From positions 1 to 49,719 of the forward strand of contig BQJU01000051.1 in the NCBI GenBank assembly GCA_021604865.1: a DNA stretch of 49,719 nucleotides, written 5' to 3'. The first letter of the stretch is position 1. Each line of letters starts with the position of its first letter. The stretch comes from Saprospiraceae bacterium. Lineage in GTDB: Bacteria; Bacteroidota; Bacteroidia; Chitinophagales; Saprospiraceae. Below the pieces are notes generated by a model. It saw nothing but the letters and a program-made list of their open reading frames with translations. It had not been told where the DNA came from and did no database searches. Shown here one piece after another: positions 18,125 to 25,729 of this stretch. A program made the translations under genes and the position numbers.

Positions 18125-18477
18125 ATTGATGTATTATTTCTTACAAATCTTAACTAGACTAAGTATAAACAAGTAGTTATTATTTTTTAGCGCCGTTTCT
18201 ATTTTAGCAGCTCTGCTTATTTTTTGCGTTAAATATTGATTGACTTTTAGAGCATGTTTGGAGGCCAATCTTTGGGCTGCAAAGCCGACCTCCAAACAAG
18301 CTCTTAGAAAATGAAGCTACCTGTTGGAGTGGGAAATAAATGTTTTAACAGGAAAACTTGAGCACGAAGATACCTCCTCTCACCAAACCATACAATACCA
18401 AAAGTTTAGGAAGCGGTTTCTGCTAATTTTAGGTAGAATGGACCGAAAGTTAGGTAAGGGCAATGGAGGTCGGTCTA
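18125..18477. other. 353-bp intergenic region upstream of the iron operon
   Basis: Holds the leader and presumed promoter of the imelysin gene and palindromic element copy 2 (18249-18304). The rest, up to the end of the small cysteine-containing ORF at 18478, shows no gene and no clear terminator. No convincing Fur box could be assigned by eye. Confidence 0.5.
18249..18304. repeat. Palindromic intergenic element, copy 2 (56 bp, minimal)
   Basis: Left end AGAGCATGTTTGGAGGCC (18249-18266) pairs with right end GACCTCCAAACAAGCTCT (18287-18304), 16 of 18 matching, around a 20-bp core. It is essentially the two terminal repeats without the modular interior, giving a compact hairpin. Confidence 0.85.
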
Positions 18478-18702
18478 TTATTCCTCCAGCTTAACCCGCT
18501 CTTTAAAACATGGTCTTTCTCCATTGTTGCAGGTGGAAATATGAGCATGGCTGTCATCCGGGCCAACTGGGCTCATAGTACAAAGGCACCAATAGGTCGT
18601 TGTACCCGGATCAACATCCAGAAATGGTTGGCCGCCACCTTCAAGCGTACCAAAGGCATTTTTCGCCCGAAGGTAGCGGCAGTATTTTTTTTGTTCTTGC
18701 AT
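18478..18702 (-). CDS. Small cysteine-containing protein in the molybdoenzyme operon
   Basis: 74 residues, no signal peptide or membrane helix. Five cysteines and two histidines are spread as YCRYLRAKNAFGTLEGGG, TTTYWCLCTMSPVGPDDSHAH and STCNNGERPCFK, suggesting a metal- or cluster-binding or disulfide fold. ATG 18702 is only 8 nt after the stop codon of the FAD subunit on the same strand, so it is probably translated from the same mRNA. In E. coli the last pao gene is the PaoD chaperone, but this product is far too short and unrelated to that family. No family was recognised; a role in cofactor or cluster handling is speculation. Confidence 0.65.
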   Translation of the reverse strand: MQEQKKYCRYLRAKNAFGTLEGGGQPFLDVDPGTTTYWCLCTMSPVGPDDSHAHISTCNNGERPCFKERVKLEE

Positions 18703-18710
18703 ATCAAACG

Positions 18711-19718
18711 CTAAACAGCGGCCAAAATAGATCGTTTCACCAGGGTTTTGAACAACTGGATTTTGTAATGATTGTGCTCCATTGGTGTAGCCCCTTCCAC
18801 TGCCAATTCTCCAGCTTTTGCAGCCAGCTTTTCGGTAATGGTCTTGCCTTTCAGCAATGCCTCGGCCTTACTAGCCCGCATTGGGACCGGAGCTGCCGCA
18901 CCCAGAACGATCCGGGCAGTTTTACATTGTTTACCCTCCATTTCCAATACGACAGCGACATCACCCATACTCCAATCATAGCTTTCCCGCTGCCCTTGTT
19001 TGATATAAAAGGATCGAGTTCCCGGCTTCAATACCGGCAGTGTAATATTGGTGATAATTTCCTTGCTTTGGGCATTGTTTTCACAGGTCACATTAGCCTC
19101 TGGCAAGGTGAAAAATTCAGATAATAGTAGATTGCGTTTGCCATCCGGGCCGCTCAATTCCACTTTGGCATCAAAAGCCACCAATGCTGTTGCAATAGAG
19201 GACGGGTGCACACAAGGGCAAATCTGGGTGTCGAAAATGGCGTGCAACTGATTTTGGCCTTTTTGAGCGAAACAAACATCTCCGCCTTTTTTCAGACAGT
19301 GATGGCCTTCACTACGAAAATACCAACACCGCGGACGTTGCATCAAATTCCCTCCCATTGTGGCCATATTGCGAATTTGTGGCGTAGCAGCATGTGCCGT
19401 AGCTTCATGTAAAGCCCGGTAATTCTTGTATACTTCCTTGTTTTCGGCCAGTGTAGCAATGGTAACCATCGGTCCAAAAGACAATCCATTTTGCTGATCA
19501 AAATTCAATTTGTCCAGCCCTGGTATTTGACGTAAGTCGATCACCCGATCTGGAGAGACAACCCCCTCCTTGATTAAATCCAGCAGATCGACACCGGCTG
19601 CTTTTACAATATGTGCACCGCCTTTATTAGCATTTATTATAGCTTCAGGCACAGTGCTGTTCATCATTTTGATGGCTTCTCCAACACTGGGTGCTTTGAT
19701 ATATTCGAAACGATTCAT
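18711..19718 (-). CDS. Aldehyde/xanthine dehydrogenase FAD-binding subunit (PaoB-like)
   Basis: A 335-residue subunit that passes electrons between the FAD and iron-sulfur centres of a molybdenum hydroxylase. The N-terminal FAD-binding part includes ATMGGNLMQRPRCWYFR, and residues about 130-175 contain the extra cysteine set (RCWY, HHCLKKGG, VCFA, ICPC) that binds a 4Fe-4S cluster in PaoB/YagS-type subunits and is absent from ordinary xanthine dehydrogenase FAD subunits. The C-terminal CO-dehydrogenase-flavoprotein domain has MGDVAVVLEM and ARIVLGAAAPVP. It follows the molybdopterin subunit after 68 bp; the gene order is A-C-B rather than the E. coli A-B-C. Confidence 0.94.
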   Translation of the reverse strand: MNRFEYIKAPSVGEAIKMMNSTVPEAIINANKGGAHIVKAAGVDLLDLIKEGVVSPDRVIDLRQIPGLDKLNFDQQNGLSFGPMVTIATLAENKEVYKNYRALHEATAHAATPQIRNMATMGGNLMQRPRCWYFRSEGHHCLKKGGDVCFAQKGQNQLHAIFDTQICPCVHPSSIATALVAFDAKVELSGPDGKRNLLLSEFFTLPEANVTCENNAQSKEIITNITLPVLKPGTRSFYIKQGQRESYDWSMGDVAVVLEMEGKQCKTARIVLGAAAPVPMRASKAEALLKGKTITEKLAAKAGELAVEGATPMEHNHYKIQLFKTLVKRSILAAV

Positions 19719-19786
19719 AATCTAATTTTTTAAGTGAAAAAGCTTTTGGTAAGGCCGATCAAAGCGGCCCGTCCAATTAGGGCAAC

Positions 19787-22228
19787 TTATATTACCTGCA
19801 AAGCTGCCAATACCTTATCCGGTGTCATGGGCAGTTCATAAATCCGAACGCCGATGGCATTGTACACCGCATTGGCAATAGCCGCAGCCGTTGCTACGTT
19901 AGCTGGCTCGCCGATACCGCTGGCATCAGTACTGGAATGAGCGCCATATTGCTCAATGATGATATTCTCAATATGAGGGATCTCTTTGGAATAAGGCAAC
20001 TTATACTGATCCAGGTTTGCATTAACCATATACCCGGTTTCTTTGTCCATAATCCGGTCTTCGTAGAGGGCATAACCTACGCCCATGATGACCCCTCCGT
20101 TGATCTGGCTCTCTATCTGAAGTGGATTGAGGGGGCGTCCGCAACTATGTGCCGCCACTACCCTATCCACCTTGATCACTCCAGTTTCGGTATCGACACT
20201 GACTTCAGCAAACTGTACCGACCCAAGGCGGTCGTAACCGATGGCATTGCCTACTTCGAATCCGCCGTAATCATCAGGTCTGCTGGCTGTAGCCATAATC
20301 TGATTGGTCCGCATCTTTTTGGTTGCGTCAACAAAAGACATGCGTTTGCTTGTATCGCTTTTAGCAAAAATCTCACCTTTTTCCATATCCAGGTCGGCAA
20401 TTTCCACTTGCCAGCCACCAGCTACCTGACCCAGCAACTGCATTTTAGCCTGATAAGCAGCATTACGCGCGGCAGGCGTGATAGAACCAGCAGTTACACT
20501 TCCTCCAGATCCAGGACCATCTGGATAGGTTGTATCACCAATCTTTACGGTAATATCCTCGGCTTTTAAGCCCAATTCTTCTGCCACTACCTGGGCTAGA
20601 ATCGTTTTGGTGCCTGTACCGATATCCTGCACACCAGACATGATCTCTACGGAACCGCCTTTGTTGATGCGTACCGTTGCCGAGCTATCCACATGGATAA
20701 TACGCGGCCAATGTCCCTGTGCTACCCCGATTCCTTTTTTGACCACACCGGAGTCACTACCTGGTTGTTTGCGTTTCCAACCGAATTTTTCAGCGCCTTT
20801 TTTACGCTCTACCTTGCGTATTTCACTTTGGTCAATCTTATCTCGGTAGGCTAACGGATCGAGATTCAGTTTTTCTGCGATCTCATCAATGAGTTGCTCC
20901 AAAGCAAAACACCCCTGCACATTTCCTGGCGCTCGGAATGCAGCACCTGGCCCTGCATGTGTAAAAACATCGTACTGGGCCATGCGGAAATTCGAGCAAG
21001 TATACATATCCTGCGCTACCCTACCTACGCCTGCTCCGAGACCAATACCTGCAGTGCCATAGGATGTCAGATCGATCGCTTGCAAAGTACCGTCTTTCTT
21101 TACTCCAATTTTCAGCATTTGCTGGGAGTTTGGACGATTGCCAGCTGTGGTTTGCTCTTCTTTGCGATCCAGCATTAGCTTTACCGGATGGCCTGATTTT
21201 TTGGAAAGCACCACCGCCATCACACCAAAATGTCCAGCTCCAAATTTGGCACCAAAACCACCACCCATATATTCCGTAATCACCCGGACTTTACTCAAGG
21301 GAAGATCAAACAATTCCGCCAAGTCATTCCGTACACTTTTCGTGGATTGGGTCGAAGCATAGATGGTCAGCATATTGGTCTGCCAATCGGCAACTATTCC
21401 ATGGGTTTCCAGGGCACAATGGGTCTGTACCTGAGTACGAAACTCGCCTTCTACTACAATATCCGATTCGTTGAACCCCTGATCTACATCACCACGCGGG
21501 CCTCCATAGAAACTTCCAATGGAAGGACCACGGAGGTTGCCCTGCTGCCCGGCACCTGCTTCGCCACCGACATCACCTCCGGTTTGTTGTTGCTCTACTT
21601 TTTCTTCAAAAACAAGAGGAGCACCTTTCTTCATCGCTTCGTCCAGATCAACGACAAAAGGTAAGGTTTCATATTCTACTTTGATTAATTGAACAGCCTC
21701 TCTTGCCACCTTATCAGAAATGGCGGCAACACCAGCAATCGGCTGGCCAACGTAGCGCAATACCGGCAATTTATCAACGTGATAGGTCTCTGCTGGTGCA
21801 TCATGGCCATTGTCTCGCTGCACGGCACCACCTGGCTCTACACTCAGGATATGAACTGCATGCACACCACGGTGCCTCTCTGCTGCCGAAACATCAATCG
21901 ACTTAATCTTTGCATGTGGATGTGGCGACCGCAGAAATTTCCCGTATAACATACCCGGCAGTTGAATATCCGAAGTATATTTTGCAGCACCGGTCACCTT
22001 ATAAATGGCATCAATCCTTTTGGTGCGTTTTCCGACGACGCTTAGCTGATCATTTACTGCTAGTGCCGGCGGCTCATCAGCGGATACTTCCCGCTCTATT
22101 TCCGTCAGGTTGTGTCCGGGAATACCATGAGGTAATTTGATTTTTTTTGTATTGAGGTGTTTTACCGATCCAAACTCCTCATTGGGAGCGAGCGGTAATA
22201 CTATTTTCTTTTTGTTTATATCTGCCAT
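19787..22228 (-). CDS. Molybdopterin-binding subunit of aldehyde oxidoreductase (PaoC-like)
   Basis: An 813-residue catalytic subunit of the xanthine-oxidase family carrying the molybdenum cofactor. The small aldehyde-oxidase domain (about 55-170, RIDAIYKVTGAAKYTSDIQLPG) precedes the cofactor-binding domain with EYMGGGFGAKFGAGHFG, GPGAAFRAPGN and GGSVTAGSITPAARNA; near the C-terminus SGIGEPANVATAAAIANA contains the catalytic glutamate. A glycine/glutamine-rich insert of about 40 residues (near 215-255) precedes FNESDIVVEGEF. No signal of its own; it probably travels with the Tat-signal iron-sulfur subunit to the periplasm. The substrate is likely an aromatic or aliphatic aldehyde. A repeat element separates it from the upstream gene. 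Confidence 0.95.
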   Translation of the reverse strand: MADINKKKIVLPLAPNEEFGSVKHLNTKKIKLPHGIPGHNLTEIEREVSADEPPALAVNDQLSVVGKRTKRIDAIYKVTGAAKYTSDIQLPGMLYGKFLRSPHPHAKIKSIDVSAAERHRGVHAVHILSVEPGGAVQRDNGHDAPAETYHVDKLPVLRYVGQPIAGVAAISDKVAREAVQLIKVEYETLPFVVDLDEAMKKGAPLVFEEKVEQQQTGGDVGGEAGAGQQGNLRGPSIGSFYGGPRGDVDQGFNESDIVVEGEFRTQVQTHCALETHGIVADWQTNMLTIYASTQSTKSVRNDLAELFDLPLSKVRVITEYMGGGFGAKFGAGHFGVMAVVLSKKSGHPVKLMLDRKEEQTTAGNRPNSQQMLKIGVKKDGTLQAIDLTSYGTAGIGLGAGVGRVAQDMYTCSNFRMAQYDVFTHAGPGAAFRAPGNVQGCFALEQLIDEIAEKLNLDPLAYRDKIDQSEIRKVERKKGAEKFGWKRKQPGSDSGVVKKGIGVAQGHWPRIIHVDSSATVRINKGGSVEIMSGVQDIGTGTKTILAQVVAEELGLKAEDITVKIGDTTYPDGPGSGGSVTAGSITPAARNAAYQAKMQLLGQVAGGWQVEIADLDMEKGEIFAKSDTSKRMSFVDATKKMRTNQIMATASRPDDYGGFEVGNAIGYDRLGSVQFAEVSVDTETGVIKVDRVVAAHSCGRPLNPLQIESQINGGVIMGVGYALYEDRIMDKETGYMVNANLDQYKLPYSKEIPHIENIIIEQYGAHSSTDASGIGEPANVATAAAIANAVYNAIGVRIYELPMTPDKVLAALQVI

Positions 22229-22257
22229 GATCTTTTTAATTTAAGGATGGAACGCTG

Positions 22258-22432
22258 AGAGCTTGTTTACAGATCGGCTTTTGTAGCGTCTCGGCTCAAA
22301 TAAAAGTAACGATGTGTCATCGAAAAAGGGATACTGTGCAGCCAATGCTCCTACGCTGAGTCCTTCGCCAAAGGCTACGGCCGCCGGAGAAAGCTTCAGC
22401 GCAAGCGTATGGTTGGCCAGCAAACAAGCTCT
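22258..22432. repeat. Palindromic intergenic element, copy 3, inside an operon (175 bp)
   Basis: Ends AGAGCTTGTTTACAGATC (22258-22275) and GGCCAGCAAACAAGCTCT (22415-22432); the outer 13 nt pair with one mismatch. The core shares GGAGAAAGCTTCAGCGCAAG with copy 1 and a GTCTCGG motif with copy 8. It fills nearly all of the 213-bp gap between the iron-sulfur and molybdopterin subunit genes. Confidence 0.8.
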
Positions 22433-22441
22433 GAAATAGAA

Positions 22442-23068
22442 CTACATTTTTTTCGCCGCAGCCAAAGTAGCTTCAAAAACTTTTGGATAAGTTCCACAGC
22501 GACACAGGTTTCCACTAGTGGCGGCTTTGACATCGTCTAGGTTAGGGTTGGCATTACGTTTTAACAAACCGGCACAACTCATCACCATACCCGGGGTGCA
22601 ATAGCCACACATTGCCGCATCATACTCAATAAAAGCCTCCTGAACAGGGTGCAGTGTATCTCCATCAGCCAAACCTTCAACGGTGGTTACCTTGCTTCCT
22701 TCGGCATCAACTGCCAGGGTCATGCAGGAACAAACCGGCTTGTCATTCAGCCATACTGTACAGGCGGAACAAGAACCCCGGTCACAAACGACTTTTGTCC
22801 CCGTCAAGTGTAGGTGATCGCGCAAGGCCTCGGCCAGCGTAGTGCGTGGTTCTACCCAAACACTTTCTTGTTGACCATTAACTTCGAGTCTTACTTCGGT
22901 ATCGCCAGGTCCTAAGACGGGAGGACGTTTAGGAGCAGTTTCAGGTGCCTTAAAGCTAAGCAAGCCGGCACTCATAGCCACGGTACTTGCAGTAGTCACC
23001 CCAGCACCCTTCAGGAATGACCGGCGCGATACCGCCTTTTTTTCTTCGTTGGATGATTTATTATTCAT
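22442..23068 (-). CDS. Tat-exported 2Fe-2S subunit of aldehyde oxidoreductase (PaoA-like)
   Basis: A 208-residue subunit with two 2Fe-2S clusters that carries electrons from the molybdenum centre. The N-terminus has a twin-arginine signal (SRRSFLKGAGVTTASTVAMS), so the complex is periplasmic. The plant-type ferredoxin cluster is bound by CDRGSCSACTVWLNDKPVC and the second by CGYCTPGMVMSC plus GNLCRCGTYPKV. ATG 23068 is chosen because an upstream in-frame start would put 21 residues before the Tat motif. First gene of the operon. The 2Fe-2S and FAD subunits plus Tat signal match E. coli PaoABC-type periplasmic aldehyde oxidoreductase. Confidence 0.95.
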   Translation of the reverse strand: MNNKSSNEEKKAVSRRSFLKGAGVTTASTVAMSAGLLSFKAPETAPKRPPVLGPGDTEVRLEVNGQQESVWVEPRTTLAEALRDHLHLTGTKVVCDRGSCSACTVWLNDKPVCSCMTLAVDAEGSKVTTVEGLADGDTLHPVQEAFIEYDAAMCGYCTPGMVMSCAGLLKRNANPNLDDVKAATSGNLCRCGTYPKVFEATLAAAKKM

Positions 23069-23427
23069 AATATAGGATTGGATTTCTAACTTGGCAGGAG
23101 AGTTTCTATGGCAAAAGTAAGAAAGCAACAACAGTTCTGGTACCTATTGAAAATTAAATATGTGTTAAAGAATTTAACATCTGGGAGGTTTCGAGAGGAA
23201 TGGAATGCGCAATAGTTGATTTGTGTGCTCATTTGTCACTTTTCATTTGTCACTTTTCATTTGTCATTTGTCATTTGTCACTTTTCACTTTTCACTTTTC
23301 ACTTTTCACTTTTGGCAAGATCGATGTCAAACTTCAAAACCTATCGCCTAAAACCTATTATATACACCAGTTTTTTTAGCTTTGAGCTTTTATTGAAAGC
23401 AGGCAGAACCGTAAATCTATCGTACCA
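23069..23427. other. Divergent intergenic region with heptamer array
   Basis: A 359-bp region between the divergently transcribed aldehyde oxidoreductase operon and the nucleoid-associated protein gene. Promoters for both must lie here. Its notable content is the heptamer array at 23231-23313. No gene was seen. Confidence 0.5.
23231..23313 (+). repeat. Heptamer tandem array (ATTTGTC / ACTTTTC)
   Basis: Eleven complete 7-bp units plus a partial twelfth, built from two variants: ATTTGTC and ACTTTTC. The order mixes the variants first and then runs through ACTTTTC only. A second array with the complementary heptamer GTGAAAA lies at 45748-45826. Confidence 0.9.
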
Positions 23428-24453
23428 ATGGAAATCAGCATTAATCAACTCATCATACACGAACTGATCAAAGAAGCAGAAGCAGGAGAAGCAACGCTTT
23501 ATCTTACAGAAACGGCTCAACCTGTAAATGATCAAACAGAAGACTTATTGATGCGGCTCAATGCCACTTTTGAACAAAAAGAGGATATTTTACACGGCTA
23601 TCTTAGTCCTCCGGAAGACGCCCTGTTTCCAGGCTATTTCCAGCAATGGCAGGAGGGAACCCAGGAGGAAGAAGCCTTTGTGGCATTTTCTAAAAATACG
23701 ATGAATGCTTTGCAAGAGGCCATCCAGGGGGTAATTGGTGCAAAGGGTGGTTATCTGGTATACGCTGATTATCAACACTTTCATTCCCGGATTTTGGGCA
23801 TTTTCCTGGTTCGGGATACCGATGGTATTGTCTTTAAAAAGCAAGAGGATCAAAATAGCTTTGACCTACATAATACCACCTATCTGAATACGGAAAAACT
23901 AGCTATGGCCTGCCGGATACACATCGACAAATCTCAAAGTGGGCAAGGGCGTTTTGTGGAGTTGATCAAACATGCCAGGAGCCAAAAAGAAATTTCCGAA
24001 TATTTTCTAAATTGGATTGGCCTGGAGGGGCAGGAGAGCAGTAAGAATTTAACCCATACCTTCCTCGAAGTTGTCAGTCAGTTGCCATTACCGGTAGATG
24101 AAACCTCTGGAGAAATGGTGCAGGAAAGTCAATTCCGAGAGCAGGTCCTCAATTTCGCCATGCGCAGCCCACAGAAAACAATTAGTATTGCGGCCTTTGA
24201 TGATGAATTTTATGGTGAGCAAAAAACGACCCAGCAATTTCTGGAAACAAATGACATTCCATTAGATCCTGAATTTCGCTTCGACCGGCCTACTATGAAA
24301 AAGTTCTTCAATTTCCGGTTGAGTGCAGAAGGAATTTCACTGAGCTTTAACCGCAATGACTATCTCGATAAAAAAGTGAGCATAGAAGAAGATCGCATTG
24401 TGATCCATTCCCCGGCCATGTTGGAGAAACTATTGGCGATGCTGGAAGAGTAA
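23428..24453 (+). CDS. Nucleoid-associated protein, YejK/NdpA family
   Basis: A 341-residue cytosolic protein matching the 37-kDa nucleoid-associated family: N-terminal INQLIIHELI, central GYLVYADYQHFHSRILGIFLVRDTDGIVF, then LNTEKLAMACRIHIDKSQSGQGRFVELIKH, and a C-terminal NFRLSAEGISLSFNRNDYLDKKVSIEEDRIVI. E. coli YejK binds the nucleoid and affects topoisomerases; the exact role in Bacteroidota is not established. ATG start follows an AT-rich leader. The stop codon is separated by a single base from the stop of the convergent ATPase gene, with no terminator between. Confidence 0.9.
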   Translation: MEISINQLIIHELIKEAEAGEATLYLTETAQPVNDQTEDLLMRLNATFEQKEDILHGYLSPPEDALFPGYFQQWQEGTQEEEAFVAFSKNTMNALQEAIQGVIGAKGGYLVYADYQHFHSRILGIFLVRDTDGIVFKKQEDQNSFDLHNTTYLNTEKLAMACRIHIDKSQSGQGRFVELIKHARSQKEISEYFLNWIGLEGQESSKNLTHTFLEVVSQLPLPVDETSGEMVQESQFREQVLNFAMRSPQKTISIAAFDDEFYGEQKTTQQFLETNDIPLDPEFRFDRPTMKKFFNFRLSAEGISLSFNRNDYLDKKVSIEEDRIVIHSPAMLEKLLAMLEE

Positions 24454-24454
24454 A

Positions 24455-25618
24455 TCATTTCGGAAATTGATCTCTACCATTGGGCATTTCAGAAACTTGT
24501 CTTCCGTTTAAAGCATCAATAATCAAGTCCAGGTTGACATTATCTTTCACCAATTCAATAGCGCGTTCTACTTTCCAGGGTGTTGAATAATTGATCTTAA
24601 CCTCCAGTCGCTCTATTTTTGTAAAAGCGCCCAAGGTATCCAGGTGTGTACTAATTACCGGAATTTTATGCTTTTCTACGTATTTTAGGTAAAAATCTTG
24701 ATAATGATCAGGCTGATCAGGTCTTCCTTCCCCTGTGAGCAGAACTCCCGAAATTGGTGCCTTGTCCATGCCTGCCTTTTTGGAGATAATGTCAAGCTTT
24801 TTCAGTGCTTCTCCAGCACGTTTATAACTGACAACCAATAAGAGGTTTTTGCTTTTTTCAATGTCCTGAATTTCTTCAATTAATGAGCCCGGAACAATGC
24901 CTTCAATCCGGTTGGCCTGATTTTCCTTATAGAAGTGATAGGTTCCCTGTACTGCTTGTTCTACTGTTTTCATTATTGCGTAGCCCAAGCTTTTGTCCAA
25001 AGGAATAACCCCTAATAATTTAAGCCCCATCAGGTTTAATTTCCCACCTACGTAATGCCGCACTTTGTCCATCTTTTCCGGGATAACCTTATTGACGATC
25101 ACACCAATAACCGAAACATTCATCTCATTAAATAAGGCCAAAGAAAGGCTGAGTTTATCTATGGTATTGCCAATGCCGCCCTCTACCACCAGTACGACTT
25201 TAGCATTCAGCATTTTTGCCACCACAGCATTCGATAATTCCACAACGCTGCCCACACCTGGATGGCCGGTTCCTTCATAAACGACCATATCATTTCGCTG
25301 ATCAAGTATATTAGCGGCATGTAGGATTTGTTCATCAAAATTAAACCCTTCGGGATCATCCAGATAGGCAGTAGTTGCTCCTTTTCCTAAAATAACCGGG
25401 CTGTGCACATTGGCTTCCAAGGTGAAACCCATGACCCGTGAAAATAGAAGCGCATCTTTGTCGACACGAATATTTTGCTGCATCACCACTTCCTGCCCCA
25501 CCGGTTTGCAATAACCTACACGAGAAAATCGACTTTTCAGTGCTGCCATCAATCCCAGTGTCGAAGTAGTTTTACCAATGTGCTGCCCTGTACCGGCAAC
25601 GTAAATCCTTTGAGCCAT
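24455..25618 (-). CDS. BioD-like P-loop ATPase related to the Pta N-terminal domain
   Basis: A 387-residue protein. The N-terminal half (to about 230) is a dethiobiotin-synthetase-like AAA domain with Walker A GTGQHIGKTT (9-18), acceptor loop GYCKPVG, and VVYEGTGHPGVGSVVELSNA. The C-terminal half (about 235-350) resembles the DRTGG region found in long phosphotransacetylases (LLLVVSYKRAGEALKKL, GVLLTGEGRPDQ). The catalytic phosphotransacetylase domain is absent, so this is a stand-alone version of the regulatory module, as often seen in Bacteroidota; a role in acetyl-phosphate metabolism is only suggested. ATG 25618 gives the conserved MAQRIYVAGTG start; an upstream in-frame start six codons earlier is possible. 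Confidence 0.85.
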   Translation of the reverse strand: MAQRIYVAGTGQHIGKTTSTLGLMAALKSRFSRVGYCKPVGQEVVMQQNIRVDKDALLFSRVMGFTLEANVHSPVILGKGATTAYLDDPEGFNFDEQILHAANILDQRNDMVVYEGTGHPGVGSVVELSNAVVAKMLNAKVVLVVEGGIGNTIDKLSLSLALFNEMNVSVIGVIVNKVIPEKMDKVRHYVGGKLNLMGLKLLGVIPLDKSLGYAIMKTVEQAVQGTYHFYKENQANRIEGIVPGSLIEEIQDIEKSKNLLLVVSYKRAGEALKKLDIISKKAGMDKAPISGVLLTGEGRPDQPDHYQDFYLKYVEKHKIPVISTHLDTLGAFTKIERLEVKINYSTPWKVERAIELVKDNVNLDLIIDALNGRQVSEMPNGRDQFPK

Positions 25619-25729
25619 AATCAGCTTTTTTTGCAAACTAGGGTAGGAATTGAGGGGTTAATCAAGTACGGATGGACAAGGTAATATTTTTAATATATAA
25701 AAGGGAACGGTAAGGGATATCTTCCCAAA

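Noticed and set aside
23231..23313. Heptamer array as CRISPR or replication-origin iterons
   Set aside because: Units are contiguous 7-mers without spacers, and no replication initiator gene or DnaA-box cluster is nearby.
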